Shown here piece by piece: positions 44,249 through 52,621 of a stretch of DNA of 64,000 nt; positions within the stretch are counted from its first letter, which is position 1, and the number at the start of each line of letters is the position of its first letter. The stretch lies in the NCBI RefSeq assembly GCF_900100495.1, contig NZ_FNCT01000013.1, positions 87,445 to 151,444 on the forward strand. The letters are read 5' to 3'. The translations under genes were made by a program, and so were the position numbers. This stretch comes from Pseudomonas benzenivorans (lineage in GTDB: Bacteria > Pseudomonadota > Gammaproteobacteria > Pseudomonadales > Pseudomonadaceae). Below the pieces are notes generated by a model, which did no database searches, was not told the DNA's origin, and saw only the letters and a list, made by a program, of their open reading frames with translations.

Positions 44249-45658
44249 TCAAATGCTCTTCCGCCATTCGGCCTCGCTGGATCGCTCGGCTCGGGGAAAC
44301 TCCACGTGGAACGCTGTCCAGCCGTTTGCAGAGGTGCAGCGGATCCTGCCCTGGTGAGCTTCGACAATTGACCGCGTGATTGCCAGGCCCAGGCCGGCGT
44401 TGCTCGGGCTGCCTTCTCGACGAGCCGGATCGGCGCGGTAGAACCTGTCGAACAATTGCTCCAGGTGTTCCGGTGGGATGCTTTCCCCAGGATTCTCCAC
44501 GCTCAGGGTCGTAGAGGTGCTGCCCTGGCCGATCTTCACCCAGATAGTGTCCCCTTCGGTGGTGTAACGCAGCGCATTGGACAGCAGGTTCGAGATCGCT
44601 CGACGCAACATCGACACATCACCGCGAACACTGCCGGATCCACAGCTCCTGAGTTCGACCCCGCGGTCGTCGGCCAGCAGCTGGTAATAATCGAATAGCT
44701 TGCGAACCACCTCGTCCAGCGCAACCCGCTCGCCCCCCGGAATGATCAGTCCGTTGTCCGACTTGGCGAGGAACAGCATGTCATCGATCATCCGCGACAT
44801 GTGCCGCAAGTCCTCCAGGTTCGAGTACAGGTTGTCCTCATAGGTGTCGACGTCGCGCTTCCTGCTGAGGATGACCTCGGTGTGGGTCATCAGGCTGCTG
44901 ACGGGCGTTCTCAATTCGTGGGCGATGTCAGCGGAGAAGTTGGAAAGGCGGACGAAGGCATCGTCCAGCCTGCCCAGCATGGCATTGAACGAGGACACCA
45001 GCTGTTGCAGTTCCAGGGGCACAGGTGCCAGGGGAATGCGCTCCTTGAGCGACTTGGCCGACACCGAGGTGGCCATCTGGGTGACCTGTCGCAAGGGTCG
45101 CAGACCACTCCTGGCAACGACCCAACCCAGCCCTGCACTGACCAGGCCACTGACGATCAGGCCGATCCAGAACCAGCGCTGCAAGGTCGCGAAGAAGGCC
45201 ATGTGACTGGTGACATCGAGCACCAGCATCACCGTAAGGCTATTCCCCACTCCTGGCGCAGGCACTTGTGCCGTGATACCTCTGTACATCTGTTGGTGGT
45301 CCTGCCACTCCCACACCGTTCGTTCAGGGTAGGCACGGAACTGCTCCGGGATGTTGACCTGCCCAGGGGCGGCAAAGAGCACGCGGCCGTCGTTCGCCAG
45401 GATGATCGCCGTCAGCGCATGGTGCGCGCCGAGCAAGGCACTCAGCCGCGGCTGCAACGCCTCGAAACCCACCACGCCCACCGATTCGGCGAGAATGCTC
45501 CGGGTGGATTCGAGTTTTTCCATCAGGATCTGTCGATCCAGCATCTCGAAGTGATGCTGGCTGAGTCGATTGAAACTCAACGCCGCGACGGTCAAAACTG
45601 CCGCCACGGCCAACATGAACATCAAACTCAAGCGAGCTGTCAGGGAAAGCCGATTCAT
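44249..45658 (-). CDS. copS: Heavy-metal sensor histidine kinase (CopS/CusS/CzcS type)
   Basis: 469 residues. Two transmembrane helices (about 10-30 and 165-188) flank a periplasmic sensor loop. A HAMP segment follows, then the phosphoacceptor His in FSADIAHELRTPVSSL and the ATPase boxes NLLSNALRYT, DRFYRADPAR and GLGLAITRSI. The ATG overlaps the copR stop. The metal sensed is not certain; the operator sequence favours copper (see the boxes at 46402 and 62862). Confidence 0.88.
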   Translation of the reverse strand: MNRLSLTARLSLMFMLAVAAVLTVAALSFNRLSQHHFEMLDRQILMEKLESTRSILAESVGVVGFEALQPRLSALLGAHHALTAIILANDGRVLFAAPGQVNIPEQFRAYPERTVWEWQDHQQMYRGITAQVPAPGVGNSLTVMLVLDVTSHMAFFATLQRWFWIGLIVSGLVSAGLGWVVARSGLRPLRQVTQMATSVSAKSLKERIPLAPVPLELQQLVSSFNAMLGRLDDAFVRLSNFSADIAHELRTPVSSLMTHTEVILSRKRDVDTYEDNLYSNLEDLRHMSRMIDDMLFLAKSDNGLIIPGGERVALDEVVRKLFDYYQLLADDRGVELRSCGSGSVRGDVSMLRRAISNLLSNALRYTTEGDTIWVKIGQGSTSTTLSVENPGESIPPEHLEQLFDRFYRADPARREGSPSNAGLGLAITRSIVEAHQGRIRCTSANGWTAFHVEFPRAERSSEAEWRKSI

Positions 45659-46338
45659 TCCGACTCCGGCACATCGAGCATGTAGCCCATGCCACGGACG
45701 GTATGGATGAGTTTGACCCGAAAGTCGTCGTCGATCTTTGCCCGCAAACGGCGGATTGCGACCTCGATGACATTGGTGTCGCTGTCGAAGTTCATGTCCC
45801 AAACCTGTGAGGCAATCAGTGACTTCGGCAGCACCTCGCCGCGGCGCCGAAGAAGCAACTCGAGTAGGGAAAACTCCTTGGCGGTCAGATCGATACGTTT
45901 CCCGCTGCGAATCGCCCGGCGCTTCAGCAGGTCGACCTCCAGATCAGCAATCTTCATGCTGGGCTGGGTTGGCGCGTTGTTGCCGCGTCGCAGCAGCGTT
46001 CTGATCCGAGCCAGCAGCTCCGAGAAGGCGAAGGGTTTGACCAGGTAGTCGTCCGCGCCCAATTCGAGGCCCTTCACCCGGTCTTCGACCCGATCACGCG
46101 CGGTGAGGAACAGCACCGGCACATCCTTCCCCGCAGCGCGAACCATCCGCAGCACTTCCCAGCCATCCAGGCCCGGCATCATGACGTCCAGGATCAACAG
46201 ATCATAGGTTTCGCTGAGCGCATGCTGGAGGGCATCGGTGCCGGTCATTACCCGGTCTACGTTGAAGCCGGCCTCGCTGAGCCCCTGCTGCAAGTAAGTA
46301 GCGGTTTTGGGTTCATCTTCGGCTACCAGAAGTTTCAT
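45655..46338 (-). CDS. copR: Heavy-metal response regulator (CopR/CusR type)
   Basis: 227 residues. OmpR-type receiver (MKLLVAEDEPKTATYLQQGL, phospho-Asp in LLILDVMMPGLDGW, Lys in DYLVKPFAF) with a C-terminal winged helix (VWDMNFDSDTNVIEVAIRRLRAKID). The ATG at 46338 follows gagaagcgcc; longer forms upstream are unlikely. A CopR-like palindrome lies 64 bp upstream, consistent with autoregulation. Confidence 0.9.
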   Translation of the reverse strand: MKLLVAEDEPKTATYLQQGLSEAGFNVDRVMTGTDALQHALSETYDLLILDVMMPGLDGWEVLRMVRAAGKDVPVLFLTARDRVEDRVKGLELGADDYLVKPFAFSELLARIRTLLRRGNNAPTQPSMKIADLEVDLLKRRAIRSGKRIDLTAKEFSLLELLLRRRGEVLPKSLIASQVWDMNFDSDTNVIEVAIRRLRAKIDDDFRVKLIHTVRGMGYMLDVPESE

Positions 46339-46401
46339 GCGGCGCTTCTCACCTTGCCTGATGCCATGAGTGTGCAGCGAATCGTTCACGCCAACCAGAA
46401 G

Positions 46402-46417
46402 CTTACAGAAATGTAAT
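46402..46417. promoter_or_regulatory. CopR-type operator upstream of copR
   Basis: The palindrome TTACA-N4-TGTAA. Read toward copR it is ATTACATTTCTGTAAG, identical at 13 of 16 positions to the site at 62862-62877. It resembles cop boxes known from Pseudomonas. It sits in the 285-bp divergent gap between copR and the gene at 46624. Confidence 0.6.
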
Positions 46418-46623
46418 CTTGAACTCAGGCATCTGTCAGGAAGCGCTGACTAGGATGTAACTAGGAGTCTGGGATGAATCAATAGCCGGTGTTTTCGTGG
46501 CCATTTTCAATGGCCTTCTTGCGGGCGACTTGCCAGGTCAGTCCGCTGGTTGGATGTCGGCATACTCCAGTCATCGGCAGCAGACTGCCTGTTCGGCACC
46601 ACTGACGTCACCGGAGAGCGCGC

Positions 46624-47280
46624 ATGACACACGACGAGCCCGCCTATGGCCTGTGGGGTTTGGTGATCATCAACTCCCTGGTGTTCATCATCTTCGCGTT
46701 CAGTTTCTTCAAACCGAAGTCGGCGCGCGACTGGCGCGGCTTTGGTGCCTTCAGCGCGTTCCTGGTGGCGCTGTTTACCGAGATGTACGGTTTTCCGCTG
46801 ACGATTTACCTGCTGTCCGGCTGGCTCGGCAGTCGTTTTCCCGGCATCGATTTTTTGTCGCACGACGCCGGACATCTGCTGGAAACCTTGTTCGGCTGGG
46901 AGGCTAATCCCCATTTCGGGCCGTTCCATATCGCCAGCAGCATCGTGCTGGTCGCCGGCTTCTGGTTGTTGGCCGCCGCCTGGCGAGTGCTTTACGACGC
47001 CCAGCGTGCCGGGGAACTCGCGACTACAGGCCCTTATGCCAAAGTCCGTCACCCCCAATACATCGGCTTCGTGCTGATCATGTTCAGCTTCCTGCTGCAG
47101 TGGCCAACGCTGATCACGCTCATCATGTTTCCGATCCTCGTGTTCATGTACGCGCGATTGGCGAAATCCGAAGAGCGCGACACGCTTGCCCAGTTCGGTG
47201 ACGCTTACCGTCGCTACATGGATGAAGTACCGGCTTTCATTCCGCGTCTGGGAGGTCAAAAACCGCTCGCGAAATCCTGA
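46624..47280 (+). CDS. Isoprenylcysteine carboxylmethyltransferase-like membrane protein
   Basis: 218 residues with about five membrane helices. The C-terminal half carries the ICMT/phospholipid-methyltransferase (NnrU/PEMT-like) signature: LATTGPYAKVRHPQYIGFVLIM and EERDTLAQFGDAYRRYMDEVPAFIP. In bacteria these proteins often accompany metal-resistance genes; the substrate is unknown. ggag precedes the ATG. Confidence 0.8.
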   Translation: MTHDEPAYGLWGLVIINSLVFIIFAFSFFKPKSARDWRGFGAFSAFLVALFTEMYGFPLTIYLLSGWLGSRFPGIDFLSHDAGHLLETLFGWEANPHFGPFHIASSIVLVAGFWLLAAAWRVLYDAQRAGELATTGPYAKVRHPQYIGFVLIMFSFLLQWPTLITLIMFPILVFMYARLAKSEERDTLAQFGDAYRRYMDEVPAFIPRLGGQKPLAKS

Positions 47281-47312
47281 GTTCGCCGCGGTATGCGGTG
47301 GGAGTAGCGGAA

Positions 47313-47519
47313 ATGCCGAATTACCAACCAGGAGAGGATGCAACAGATGCCTGGTTACACCCCGAGTTCCGCGCGGCGGTCCTGCGCCGCGATGCCGAGC
47401 CTACGGTGAATATGTATTCGGCGAGCGTGCAGGCCTTGCTGGTGATCGCTGCACGGTACCCGCTGGTTGAGCAGCGGCACCATCGGCATAGCCGTCCGCC
47501 GGTAGTGGCGGCCAACTGA
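47313..47519 (+). CDS. Small hypothetical protein before the P-type ATPase
   Basis: 68 residues, MPNYQPGEDATDAWLHPEFR..., soluble, with a His/Arg-rich end (EQRHHRHSRPP). gggag lies nine bases before the ATG, and the gene ends 9 bp before the ATPase start, so it is probably translated. No family recognised. Confidence 0.45.
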   Translation: MPNYQPGEDATDAWLHPEFRAAVLRRDAEPTVNMYSASVQALLVIAARYPLVEQRHHRHSRPPVVAAN

Positions 47520-47528
47520 GGAGTTTCC

Positions 47529-49913
47529 ATGAAGACGGCGATTGATCCGGTCTGCGGGATGACTGTCGAAGCGGTGGAGACTACGGCCAGTCAGGAATAC
47601 CAGGGGCGCCGTTTCTGGTTCTGCTCGAACCGCTGTCAAACCACCTTCGCCCAGGCGCCCGAGCGCTATGCCGACGGTGCGGCGCACCAAGGCCGTAGCC
47701 ACCAACACGGGCCTGGCGACGCGCCTGCAGGCGGGTCGGTAGAGGCGCTGCCTGCGACTTCCGGTGAAAAAGCCGGCTCGCGTGAAAAAGCCAAGGATCC
47801 CATCTGCGGCATGCTGGTGGACAAGGCAACGGCGCTGAAGACCGAGCGCGGCGGGCGCACTTACTATTTCTGCAGCGAGACCTGCAAACAAACCTTCGAG
47901 TCGCCGGAGGCCGAACTCAAGCGCATGAAAACGCGGGTGACGATCGCGCTCACCGGCGTGCTCGCGCTAGCCCTCCTGCGCGCCGGTGCCTTTATCGGTC
48001 TCGCGACCGGTGCGACCATCGTGACTTGGGTGCCAATCCCCGCGCTGCCGTTTTTCACCTGGGGCGTGTGGCTGTTCCTGCTGGTTACCCCGGTGCAATT
48101 CATTGGCGGCTGGAGTTTCTACAAGGGCGCCTGGAATGCCGTCCGCACGCGCGTTATCAATATGGACTTCCTGATCGCGATGGGCACCTCCGTCGCTTAT
48201 TTCTACAGCGTCGCCGTGCTGTTTTTCCCCGAAGTGCTGCCGGTCAAGGTCGAAGAGCGCGACGTCTATTTCGAGGTGTCGGCGGTGATCATCGCCTTCG
48301 TGCTGCTGGGCAAGTACATGGAGGAGATCATCAAGAAGAAATCCTCGGCCGCCGTGCGGCGCTTGTTGGACTTGAAGCCGGCCACGGCCCATGTGCTGCG
48401 CGACGGCAAGGAGGAGGAAATTCCGGCCGAAAGCATCATGGTCGGCGAGGCCGTGGTGGTGAGGCCGGGCGAGAAGATCCCCACCGACGGTGAAGTGAGC
48501 GACGGCGAGTCGAGCGTCGATGAGTCGATGCTGACCGGAGAATCGATGCCGGTCGAAAAGAAACCCGGCGCCGCGGTGATCGGCGGCACGCTCAACCGCT
48601 CGGGCCTGTTCTACTTCAAGGCCACGAAGATCGGCGCGGAGACCGCGCTGGCGCAAATCATCAAGATGGTGGAGGAGGCGCAGGCGAGCACGGCGCAGAT
48701 CCAGCGCCTGGCGGACCAGGCCACCGGCTATTTCGTCCCGGCGGTGGTGCTGGTCGCGGTCCTGGCCTTCTTCGGCTGGTGGGCGTTCGGCAATTTCCCC
48801 CAGGGCCTGCTGGCGTTCATCGCCGTGCTGATCATTTCCTGCCCCTGTGCGCTCGGTGTTGCGACACCCGCGGCGCTGATGGTCGGCGTTGGCAAGGGCG
48901 CGGACAAGGGTATTTTGATCCGCGGCGGCGAGGTCCTGGAGCGCGCGGAAAAACTCACGACTGTGGTGTTCGACAAGACCGGCACCATCACCCGTGGCGA
49001 ACCGAATGTCACCGATGTCGTGCCGATGCAGGACCTAAGTGAAACAGCGGTGCTGGCATTGGCCGCGGCCGTCGAAATCGGCTCCGAGCATCCGCTCGGC
49101 GAAGCCATGGTGCGCGCGGCGCGGCATCGCGGTTTGCTGCTCGAAGCGGCGCAGAGCATCAAGGGCATCGCCGGTCACGGCATCCGCGGTGAACTGAACG
49201 GTGCCACGCTCTGGCTCGGCAATCGCCGCCTGTTCCAGCAGCAGGGCATCGTCATCACCCATGCCGAACAGGCCATGACGCAATTGGAGGCGGAAGGCAA
49301 AACCGCGATGCTGATCGGCCAGGGCCGCGATCTGCTGGGCATTATCGCGGTCGCCGACACGCTCAAGCCGGAAGCCGCCGAAGCCATCGGCGCACTCAAG
49401 GCGCGTGGCATCCAGGTCGTACTCTTGACCGGCGACAACCAGCGCACGGCCGACGCCATCGCTCGGCAGGTCGGCATCGGCCGGGTCATCGCCGAGGTCC
49501 TGCCCGAAGACAAGGTTTCGGTGATCCAGCAGTTGCAGCAGGAAGGGCAGGTGGTGGCCATGGTCGGCGACGGCGTCAACGATGCCCCGGCGCTCGCCAC
49601 CGCCGATATCGGCATCGCCATCGGCTCCGGTTCCGACGTGGCCAAGGAAACCGGCGGCATCATCCTGATCAAGAACGATGTGCGCGACGTCGTCGCCGCG
49701 ATCGAGTTGTCGCGCGCGACCATGCTCAAGATCAAGCAGAACCTGTTCTGGGCCTTCATTTACAACAGCGTCGGCATCCCCATCGCGGCCTTCGGCCTGC
49801 TCAATCCGATCCTCGCCGCCGCCGCCATGGCGCTCAGTTCCCTGTCGGTGATCGTCAACTCGGCGCTGCTCAAACGTGCCCGCATTGGATTAAACCAGGA
49901 GGCCATGCCATGA
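47529..49913 (+). CDS. P1B-type metal-transporting ATPase with two YHS domains
   Basis: 794 residues. Two N-terminal YHS domains (DPVCGMTVEAV...FCSNRCQTTF and DPICGMLVDKAT...FCSETCKQTF) replace the usual HMA domains. The ATPase core has TGES, the transmembrane CPC motif (ISCPCALGVATPAAL), the phosphorylation site DKTGTITRGEP, SEHPLGEAM and GDGVNDAPAL. The CPC core fits Cu(I)/Ag(I) export. An ATGA overlap couples it to the next gene. Confidence 0.92.
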   Translation: MKTAIDPVCGMTVEAVETTASQEYQGRRFWFCSNRCQTTFAQAPERYADGAAHQGRSHQHGPGDAPAGGSVEALPATSGEKAGSREKAKDPICGMLVDKATALKTERGGRTYYFCSETCKQTFESPEAELKRMKTRVTIALTGVLALALLRAGAFIGLATGATIVTWVPIPALPFFTWGVWLFLLVTPVQFIGGWSFYKGAWNAVRTRVINMDFLIAMGTSVAYFYSVAVLFFPEVLPVKVEERDVYFEVSAVIIAFVLLGKYMEEIIKKKSSAAVRRLLDLKPATAHVLRDGKEEEIPAESIMVGEAVVVRPGEKIPTDGEVSDGESSVDESMLTGESMPVEKKPGAAVIGGTLNRSGLFYFKATKIGAETALAQIIKMVEEAQASTAQIQRLADQATGYFVPAVVLVAVLAFFGWWAFGNFPQGLLAFIAVLIISCPCALGVATPAALMVGVGKGADKGILIRGGEVLERAEKLTTVVFDKTGTITRGEPNVTDVVPMQDLSETAVLALAAAVEIGSEHPLGEAMVRAARHRGLLLEAAQSIKGIAGHGIRGELNGATLWLGNRRLFQQQGIVITHAEQAMTQLEAEGKTAMLIGQGRDLLGIIAVADTLKPEAAEAIGALKARGIQVVLLTGDNQRTADAIARQVGIGRVIAEVLPEDKVSVIQQLQQEGQVVAMVGDGVNDAPALATADIGIAIGSGSDVAKETGGIILIKNDVRDVVAAIELSRATMLKIKQNLFWAFIYNSVGIPIAAFGLLNPILAAAAMALSSLSVIVNSALLKRARIGLNQEAMP

Positions 49914-50380
49914 AACGTAATGTTCTGCTCTGGCTCACCGTGCTGGCGCTGCTGTTGGCGCTCCCGGCCACCTACGCGGAGGTACTGCAACAACCGCTAC
50001 GCAAGGATGGCCTGATGATCTACTACGGCGTGTTGCCGGCGAAACTGGTCGCGCCGGGAGACCTGAGCGTAGCGGATACGCATATGACGCCCGGCGGGGC
50101 GCGCGGTGCCGGTAGTCATCATGTGGTGATCGCCCTTTTCGATGAGGCGACCGGCGAACGCCTGCCGAATGCGACCGTGCGGGCGAGCGTCCAGCCCCTG
50201 GGCGGAGCCACCGAGGAAAAGCCCCTGGAGCCGATGCAGATTGCCGGCACCGTGACCTTCGGCAATTTCTTCCGCATGGACGCCGATATGCCCTATGTCA
50301 TCCACTTGCGTATCCGCCGTCCCGGCGGCGCCTCGGCCGATGTGGAAGTGGCCTTGCCGTACCGCCATCCGTCCCGTTAA
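49910..50380 (+). CDS. Exported beta-rich protein coupled to the copper-type ATPase
   Basis: 156 residues. Signal peptide (about 1-23, ATYA|EVLQQ), then a domain with ARGAGSHHVVIALFDEATGERLPNA and VTFGNFFRMDADMPYVIHLRI. The His pair and Met residues could bind metal. Overlap with the ATPase gene (ATGA) suggests a periplasmic partner that receives exported metal; this is inference. It resembles FixH/YtkA-like immunoglobulin-type folds, not named with confidence. Confidence 0.65.
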   Translation: MKRNVLLWLTVLALLLALPATYAEVLQQPLRKDGLMIYYGVLPAKLVAPGDLSVADTHMTPGGARGAGSHHVVIALFDEATGERLPNATVRASVQPLGGATEEKPLEPMQIAGTVTFGNFFRMDADMPYVIHLRIRRPGGASADVEVALPYRHPSR

Positions 50381-50398
50381 CCAGCAAGGAGCGCCGCC

Positions 50399-50734
50399 AT
50401 GCGACCCCATGACGTCCCCCAGCGCAGCGCCGGCCGTGTCAATTGGTACTTCCTCGGCTTCCTCGCCGTTGCCGGGTACTTCCTGTTGACCGAGCACCGG
50501 GCCCACGTCGTTCCCTACCTGCCATTCCTGCTGTTGCTGGCCTGTCCGCTCATGCATCTGTTCATGCATCGTGGACATGGCGGACACCAGCACGGCAATC
50601 GAGATGCGCACGACGCCCATGGAGCGCACGGTGGCGGCTGCGGCCATCGGCACAGCGACGATCAGGCTGGCCCAGCGCGCAAACCTAACGGGCAGCCGGG
50701 CGACGCGTCGCAACGCCCGGACCGCCCAGCATGA
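50399..50734 (+). CDS. DUF2933-type small membrane protein
   Basis: 111 residues. Two close hydrophobic helices (WYFLGFLAVAGYFLLTEH and LPFLLLLACPLMHLFMHRGHGG) are followed by a His-rich soluble tail (HQHGNRDAHDAHGAHGGGCGHRHSDD). This is the DUF2933 pattern often found beside copper genes. 18 bp after the previous gene, with a good caaggag site. Confidence 0.7.
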   Translation: MRPHDVPQRSAGRVNWYFLGFLAVAGYFLLTEHRAHVVPYLPFLLLLACPLMHLFMHRGHGGHQHGNRDAHDAHGAHGGGCGHRHSDDQAGPARKPNGQPGDASQRPDRPA

Positions 50735-50791
50735 GGGCCGTTCCATAGACGGCATGCGACCCTGGTCGCATGCAGTGATGAGGAAACCAGC

Positions 50792-50896
50792 ATGGCGAGC
50801 AAGTCCTGGATTGCGGTACTGGCGGCACTGGCGGCAGTGGCCGCCCGGCTTGCGCACCTTGCGACTCGCTGCGGCAAACCGCCGAAGGCAGGCTGA
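50792..50896 (+). CDS. Very small possible gene (34 residues)
   Basis: MASKSWIAVLAALAAVAAR... gives one hydrophobic helix and a basic end. A ribosome site (atgagga) is correctly placed, and the stop lies 2 bp before the phosphorylase ATG. It could be a translated leader or a membrane micro-protein. No family known to me. Confidence 0.35.
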   Translation: MASKSWIAVLAALAAVAARLAHLATRCGKPPKAG

Positions 50897-50898
50897 GC

Positions 50899-52416
50899 AT
50901 GCCGATGCCCAGTGTTGTTGAATTGCGCGTCCGCCGGCTCGGCATCGATACCCACCAGCAGGCGGTGGCGTTCATGCCGCGGGATTGCCATGTCTGCCGC
51001 TCGGAAGGCTTTTCCGCCTTGTCACGCATCGAGCTGGTCAAAGGCGCGCGCCGCGTGATCGCCACGCTGATGGTGGTGGATGGGCGCTGGGTAGCCGGCG
51101 GCGAGGTGGGGCTATCGGAGTCGGCCTGGCGGCTGCTCGGTGCGCAGGAGGGCGAAAGCGTGGCCGTGCACCACCCGGCGCCGGTGGAGTCGATGAGCGC
51201 CGTGCGCGGGAAGATCTATGGAAGTGCGCTGTCGCGGGAGGCGCTGACCGCCATCGTGAACGACATCGATGCCGGCCGTTTCAGCGACGTGGAGCTGGCG
51301 GCCTTCCTTACCGGCTGTGCCGGCAACCAACTGTCGCTCACCGAGATCGGCGATCTGACCGAAGCCATGGTGGCGGTCGGCGAGCGTCTGCACTGGGACC
51401 GACCGCTGGTGCTGGACAAGCACTGCGTCGGTGGGCTGCCGGGGAACCGGACCACGCCCATCGTGGTGGCCATAGTCGCGGCCAACGGCCTGTGCATGCC
51501 CAAGACCTCCTCGCGCGCGATCACCTCGCCGGCGGGCACGGCCGACGCCATGGAGACCCTGGCCCCGGTCGCCCTCGATTTGCCGGCGATGCGCCGGGTG
51601 GTGGAGCAGGAGGGCGGTTGCGTCGTCTGGGGCGGGGCCGTGCAGCTGAGCCCGACCGATGATGTGCTGATCCGGGTCGAACGAGCCCTGGACCTGGACA
51701 GCCAAGGCCAGTTGGTGGCCTCGGTGTTGTCGAAGAAACTGGCGGCCGGAGCCAGCCATGTGTTGATCGACATCCCGGTCGGCGCTACCGCGAAAGTGCG
51801 CGATCTGCCGGCGGCAATACAGCTGCAAAGACTGTTGGTCGAGGTCGGCAGCCGGCTTGGCCTCAACGTCCAGGTGCATGTCTCGAACGGCGATGGCCCC
51901 GTGGGGCGAGGCATCGGCCCGGCACTGGAAGCGCGCGATGTGCTGGCGGTGCTGCGCGGCGATGCGCAGGCACCGCAGGACTTGCGTGAGCGTGCCCTCG
52001 ACCTCGCCGGCCTGTTACTGGAAATGTCCGGCCAGGCGCCAACCGGCAGCGGTTACGCGCTCGCCGAAGCGACCTTGGCGAGCGGCAGCGCCTGGCGGAA
52101 ATTCCAGGCCATCGCGAACGCCCAAGGCGGGCTGCGCGAACCGCCGCAGGCGCGCTATCGGCACCCGGTCCTGGCCGGACATGGCGGCCGTGTTCGGCGC
52201 ATCGACAACCGCGTGCTGTCGCGCATCGGGAAATTGGCTGGGGCGCCGGCAGCCCCCGCAGCCGGGCTGGTGCTCGGTACCGCGCTCGGACAACGGGTCG
52301 AGGCCGATCAGCCGCTCTATACCGTGCATGCCGAAACCCCGGGCGAACTGGCCTATGCGCTGGAGTATGCGCAGCAGCACCCGGAACTCTTCTTCATCGA
52401 GGAGGACGCGCCATGA
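50899..52416 (+). CDS. Archaeal-type AMP/thymidine phosphorylase family enzyme
   Basis: 505 residues. An N-terminal extra domain (about 1-85) precedes the phosphorylase core. The core has the phosphate/base-binding segments VLDKHCVGGLPGNRTTP and MPKTSSRAITSPAGTADAME, plus KKLAAGASHVLIDIPVG. The added N-terminal domain, the GGLPGN loop and the length match archaeal AMP phosphorylases (about 500 residues) rather than bacterial DeoA (about 440). AMP phosphorylase converts a nucleoside 5'-monophosphate and phosphate to base and ribose 1,5-bisphosphate. The true substrate here is unproven. The stop overlaps the next ATG. Confidence 0.8.
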   Translation: MPMPSVVELRVRRLGIDTHQQAVAFMPRDCHVCRSEGFSALSRIELVKGARRVIATLMVVDGRWVAGGEVGLSESAWRLLGAQEGESVAVHHPAPVESMSAVRGKIYGSALSREALTAIVNDIDAGRFSDVELAAFLTGCAGNQLSLTEIGDLTEAMVAVGERLHWDRPLVLDKHCVGGLPGNRTTPIVVAIVAANGLCMPKTSSRAITSPAGTADAMETLAPVALDLPAMRRVVEQEGGCVVWGGAVQLSPTDDVLIRVERALDLDSQGQLVASVLSKKLAAGASHVLIDIPVGATAKVRDLPAAIQLQRLLVEVGSRLGLNVQVHVSNGDGPVGRGIGPALEARDVLAVLRGDAQAPQDLRERALDLAGLLLEMSGQAPTGSGYALAEATLASGSAWRKFQAIANAQGGLREPPQARYRHPVLAGHGGRVRRIDNRVLSRIGKLAGAPAAPAAGLVLGTALGQRVEADQPLYTVHAETPGELAYALEYAQQHPELFFIEEDAP

Positions 52417-52621
52417 AGCCACTGCATGTTCCGTCTCGACGGCAACCTGGCCTTGCCGGCCGGGCTCGCGGCCCGTATGCGGCGGCAAGCCGCTGCTGGT
52501 CGCTCGCCACTTGGCCCCATTCGCCGGAGCGAGTGGTGTCCACGTCCGACCGGCGTGAAGTCTTCGCCGAATTGCCGGTGCGTGCGCCGTACCGACTCGT
52601 ACAAACCCAGGAGAAAACATC
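52413..52621 (+). pseudogene. Probable remnant of a ribose-phosphate pyrophosphokinase gene
   Basis: The ATG overlaps the phosphorylase stop (ATGA) as an intact next gene would, and the start reads MKPLHV. Shifted by one frame, the sequence continues FRLDGNLALPAGLAARM, which resembles the N-terminus of PRPP-synthetase-like proteins (MKPLLF.LPGNEALA..LA). After about 25 codons the resemblance stops, and the region is only 209 bp before the next gene. I infer a frameshift plus a large deletion. As an alternative, the 70-residue frame 52413-52625 could be a real unknown peptide. Confidence 0.5.
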
